The position numbers were made by a program, and so were the translations under genes. This document shows, one piece after another, positions 31,757 to 33,747 of a stretch of 33,747 bases of DNA. The notes beneath the pieces are model-generated. The model searched no databases. It was not told the DNA's origin and saw only the letters and a list, made by a program, of their open reading frames with translations. The stretch covers positions 1-33,747 of the forward strand of contig JAFTYV010000031.1 of assembly GCA_017461225.1 (NCBI GenBank), in the 5' to 3' direction. This stretch comes from Candidatus Methanomethylophilaceae archaeon. Lineage in GTDB: Archaea > Thermoplasmatota > Thermoplasmata > Methanomassiliicoccales > Methanomethylophilaceae. Each line of letters begins with the position of its first letter. Within the stretch, counting starts at the first letter, position 1.

Positions 31757-32538
31757 TGTCCAGAGTCAGGGGCTTTCCCGAGCACGGCGAGCTCGTCGTC
31801 TGTACCGTCAAGAACGTGAAGAACTTCGGTGCCTTCGTTACACTCGACGAGTACGATGACAAGGAGGGCTTCGTCCACGTCAGGGATGTTGCCACTGGCT
31901 GGGTCAAGTACATCAGGGACTTCATCAGAGAAGGCCAAAAGATCGTCTGCAAGGTTCTGGGCGTAGATTCATCCAAAGGTCACATCGACCTTTCCCTTAA
32001 ATCTGTTAACGAGCACCAGAAGAGAGAGAAGATCCAGCAGTGGAAGAACGAGAAGAAGGCCGAGAAGCTCGTCGAGATCATCGCCGAGAGGATGTCCATA
32101 TCCATCGACGACGCCTACGACATGTTCGGCAACGAGCTGCTGGAAGTGTACGAGACACTCTACGGTGCCTTCGAGTCCGTGGTCTCCGAGCCCGAGGAGT
32201 TCCTCGAGGAGTTCTCAGGCGAATGGATCGAGACCTTCATCGAGGTCGCCAGGGAGAACGTCGCGCCACCCATGGTGCAGATCGACGGTATCCTCGAGAT
32301 GAGTTCCTCCGCCCCCAACGGCATGGAGCTCGTCAGGAACGCCCTGGTCAAGGGACTCGAAGCCGCTGAGGACGATGATGTAGAGATCACCTGCGTCGGA
32401 TGCCCCAAATACAGGGTCGTCGTGAATGCGAGCGAGTACAAGGAGGCAGAGGAGATCATGAAGAGGGTCTCCGCCGCCGCAATTGACGATCTCATCTCCA
32501 ACGGCGGCAGCGCTGTTCTCAAGCGCGAGAGCAAGTGA
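31756..32538 (+). CDS. Translation initiation factor aIF2 subunit alpha
   Basis: A 260-residue aIF2-alpha, part of the heterotrimer that delivers initiator Met-tRNA to the small subunit. The S1 (OB) domain spans about 10-83 (GELVVCTVKNVKNFGAFVTL, GFVHVRDVATGW, HIDLSLKSV). A helical domain follows (about 85-170), then the alpha/beta C-terminal domain (175-260), which binds the gamma subunit. The segment where eukaryotic eIF2-alpha carries the regulatory Ser51 reads VHVRDVATGWVKYIRDFIREGQ, with no Ser at that site. It shares an operon with eL42, eS27 and Nop10; an initiator tRNA gene also lies in the window. Confidence 0.95.
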   Translation: MSRVRGFPEHGELVVCTVKNVKNFGAFVTLDEYDDKEGFVHVRDVATGWVKYIRDFIREGQKIVCKVLGVDSSKGHIDLSLKSVNEHQKREKIQQWKNEKKAEKLVEIIAERMSISIDDAYDMFGNELLEVYETLYGAFESVVSEPEEFLEEFSGEWIETFIEVARENVAPPMVQIDGILEMSSSAPNGMELVRNALVKGLEAAEDDDVEITCVGCPKYRVVVNASEYKEAEEIMKRVSAAAIDDLISNGGSAVLKRESK

Positions 32539-32539
32539 A

Positions 32540-32728
32540 ATGAAATCAGAACTCAGGCGGTGCATGAGATGCAGGAGGTACACCCTCCTGCCGACATGCT
32601 CCGCCTGCGGTTCGGAAACACACTGCCCGGTTCCCCCGAAATATTCTCCGGAGGACCGCATGGGCGATTACCGTAGGAAGACCATTCTCGAGAGGTACGG
32701 TGAAAATGGCAAACATAATCACCTATGA
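32540..32728 (+). CDS. nop10: H/ACA ribonucleoprotein protein Nop10
   Basis: A 62-residue Nop10, the small scaffold bound to Cbf5 in H/ACA RNPs that make pseudouridine in rRNA. The zinc ribbon has C8-x2-C11 and C20-x2-C23 (RRCMRCRRYTLLPTCSACG). The C-terminal part PPKYSPEDRMGDYRRKTI is highly conserved. ATG 32540 comes one base after the aIF2-alpha stop. Its last 23 nt overlap the next gene in another frame. Confidence 0.95.
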   Translation: MKSELRRCMRCRRYTLLPTCSACGSETHCPVPPKYSPEDRMGDYRRKTILERYGENGKHNHL

Positions 32729-33452
32729 TTCCAAACCCGAACTGCACGACCCCGTCCTGATAGAGGGACTCCCGGGAGTCGGCAACGTCGGGAAGATCGC
32801 GGCGGATTTCGTCAGTGGGAAGCTCAATGCGAGGAGGATGGCACGCATCCTCTCCGAGGACCTCCCTCCGCAGGTCATACTGGACGACGAGTGCGTCGTG
32901 AGGATGGCATGCCACGAGCTGTGGGTCGCGGAGGACATCGGCGGACACGACCTCGTGTTCCTCCTCGGAGACTACCAGGGCACCACGCCCCAGGGGCAGT
33001 TCCTGCTGTCCCAGTGCGTCGTCGACATGCTCCTGCCCCACGGCCTCTCCATGATCGTCACACTCGGCGGATACGGCACCGGAACGGTTGTCACGGACCC
33101 CCGCGTCCTGGGGGCCGTCTCGGATGCCAAGATGAAGTCCAGGATGGAGACGTACGGTGTCCAGTTCAGTCCCGGTGAACCCCGTGGCGGCATCGTCGGT
33201 GCGGCGGCCGTACTCGTGGGACTCGGTCAGAACCTCGGCATAGAGTCGATCTGCATCATGGGCGAGACCTCCGGCGTCATCGTCGACCACAAGAGCGCCA
33301 GGTGCGTCATCGAGGTCCTCGGAAGGATGTTCGGAACGGAGTTCGACACGTCCGAGATGCAGGAGTTCATCGACAACATAGACCAGCTCAACAGCCAGAG
33401 CCAGGTCCAGGCGGTGGAGGCACCTCCGGAGGACCTGTCCTACATAGGTTGA
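32706..33452 (+). CDS. PAC2-family proteasome assembly chaperone
   Basis: A 248-residue protein of the PAC2/PbaB ATP-grasp-like family, which helps assemble archaeal 20S proteasomes. Family blocks: PVLIEGLPGVGNVGKIAADFV (17-37), LLGDYQGTTPQGQ, ITLGGYGTG-type IVTLGGYGTGTV, RGGIVGAAAVLVGL and ICIMGETSGVIVDHKSA. The C-terminus EDLSYIG has a Tyr near the end, similar to tails of members that dock on the proteasome, though not an exact HbYX. ATG 32706 is chosen, with GGTGA 3-7 nt upstream, inside the nop10 end. Last gene of the translation cluster; a 7-bp hairpin wraps its stop. Confidence 0.9.
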   Translation: MANIITYDSKPELHDPVLIEGLPGVGNVGKIAADFVSGKLNARRMARILSEDLPPQVILDDECVVRMACHELWVAEDIGGHDLVFLLGDYQGTTPQGQFLLSQCVVDMLLPHGLSMIVTLGGYGTGTVVTDPRVLGAVSDAKMKSRMETYGVQFSPGEPRGGIVGAAAVLVGLGQNLGIESICIMGETSGVIVDHKSARCVIEVLGRMFGTEFDTSEMQEFIDNIDQLNSQSQVQAVEAPPEDLSYIG

Positions 33453-33464
33453 GGGCACAACCTA
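33445..33464 (+). terminator. Hairpin around the PAC2 gene stop
   Basis: TAGGTTG (33445-33451), loop AGGGCA, CAACCTA (33458-33464). The TGA stop (33450-33452) bridges stem and loop. A further TAGGTT at 33478-33483 could pair with the same CAACCTA, so two structures compete next to the tRNA promoter. Confidence 0.5.
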
Positions 33465-33479
33465 CCGGAGTGACAGATA

Positions 33480-33489
33480 GGTTTATATA
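33480..33489 (+). promoter_or_regulatory. TATA box of tRNA-Tyr
   Basis: GGTTTATATAAC is a near-consensus archaeal TATA element centred about 30 nt before the tRNA 5' end at 33515. Confidence 0.75.
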
Positions 33490-33514
33490 ACTCATCTGCA
33501 TCCTCCGATTCAAT

Positions 33515-33627
33515 CCCCACTTAGCTCAGACTGGCCAGAGCGGCTGACTGTAGAGTGTTTTCGGAAGAAATCCGATACAGCCGCTGAAATCAGCAGGTCC
33601 CCTGTTCAAATCAGGGAGTGGGGACCA
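33515..33627 (+). tRNA. tRNA-Tyr (GTA) with intron
   Basis: The acceptor stem CCCCACT (33515-33521) pairs with AGTGGGG (33617-33623). Discriminator A and encoded CCA follow. The C1-G72 pair is the archaeal Tyr identity mark. The anticodon GTA is at 33550-33552; the anticodon stem GCTGA (33543-33547) pairs with TCAGC (33590-33594). Removing 35 nt between positions 37 and 38 gives the normal loop CTGTAGA, the canonical place for archaeal introns. Confidence 0.92.
33554..33588 (+). other. Intron of tRNA-Tyr (position 37/38)
   Basis: The intron is 35 nt and holds its own hairpin TCGGA-AGAAA-TCCGA (33561-33575). The bulge-helix-bulge expected by the splicing endonuclease is relaxed here (one U-U in the 4-bp helix). 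An 8-bp alternative helix AGCGGCTG/CAGCCGCT links the 5' exon with the intron. Exact ends could shift by one base because A flanks both sites. Confidence 0.75.
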
Positions 33628-33747
33628 TCCCCTTCCAGTTCTTCTGGCGACACGCTGTTTAACTCTCACTCGGATTTTTTGCACAGTACCACCTAGGCGG
33701 GTTCGTTTTGCCCGGTGTGGAACCTCCGTCATATGGAGATCCTGGGA
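33628..33747. other. Right-edge stretch without an assignable gene
   Basis: A T6 run at 33676-33681 may end the tRNA transcript. An ATG at 33733 opens a frame (MEILG) that runs off the edge; nothing else supports it. Confidence 0.3.

Noticed and set aside
33526-33732. Minus-strand frame reading through tRNA-Tyr
   Set aside because: Its PLPDLNRGPADF-type segment is the well-known artefact of translating antisense tRNA.
1-33747. CRISPR arrays, insertion sequences, integrase or attachment sites
   Set aside because: No regularly spaced repeats, transposase or integrase genes, or flanking direct repeats at the tRNA genes were seen.

Overview
The window (about 34 kb, GC-rich, densely coded on both strands) is archaeal chromosome. 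Evidence: an archaeal initiator tRNA, an intron-containing tRNA-Tyr, eL42 and eS27 ribosomal proteins, aIF2-alpha, Nop10, RadB, Bud32, NAC with a UBA domain, type II GAPDH, isopentenyl phosphate kinase, RaSEA (archaeosine) and MptA. A 5S rRNA gene stands alone, away from any 16S/23S. All 38 assigned protein genes end in TGA (37) or TAA (1) and none in TAG. This fits an archaeon that avoids the amber codon, and together with the gene content suggests Thermoplasmata, most likely a Methanomassiliicoccales (pyrrolysine-using) methanogen. The lineage is an inference.

Layout. 1-348: no secure gene. 349-1669 (-): RaSEA plus a small conserved protein. 1863-3990 (+): CoA-disulfide-reductase-like flavoprotein and a CDIN1/C15orf41-like nuclease. 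4015-4899 (-): mptA. 4971-5952 (+): rnhB and an SCP2-fold protein. Then initiator tRNA-Met, a TPR protein (-) and a DUF2284 cysteine-rich protein. 7417-10342 (+): gatCAB, converging on a bacterial-type aspS (10607-12427, -). Then an Lrp-type regulator (-), alaX-L, nac, hypC, a DUF2188 protein (-) and 5S rRNA. 15518-18331 (+): isoprenoid operon ipk-fni-idsA, meeting radB (-). 19103-20274 (+): bud32-rdgB. 20309-23014 (-): a membrane protein, then gap-pgk. 23130-26849 (+): a 1239-residue HRDC/DUF4011/SF1 helicase/MTES_1575 nuclease. 26916-29341 (+): copZ-copA, overlapping dph6 (-). crcB and rpiA follow. 31306-33452 (+): the translation/ribosome cluster rpl44e-rps27e-aIF2a-nop10-PAC2. The window closes with tRNA-Tyr.

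How the genes work together. GatCAB and a bacterial-type AspRS with His31 point to two-step Asn-tRNA synthesis. RaSEA and MptA may act at the two ends of archaeosine synthesis. ipk, fni and idsA form the tail of an archaeal mevalonate pathway to ether lipids. gap and pgk form a glycolytic/gluconeogenic pair.

Most notable points: pgk has no ATG/GTG/TTG at its conserved N-terminus and seems to start at ACG behind a strong Shine-Dalgarno sequence; several genes carry the TGA stop in or beside the loop of a 3' hairpin; rnhB and gatC share a promoter-proximal motif that lies in inverted repeats; a DtxR/IdeR-like box sits before a 17-codon ORF; the large helicase-nuclease is the best candidate for a stand-alone defence or repair factor.
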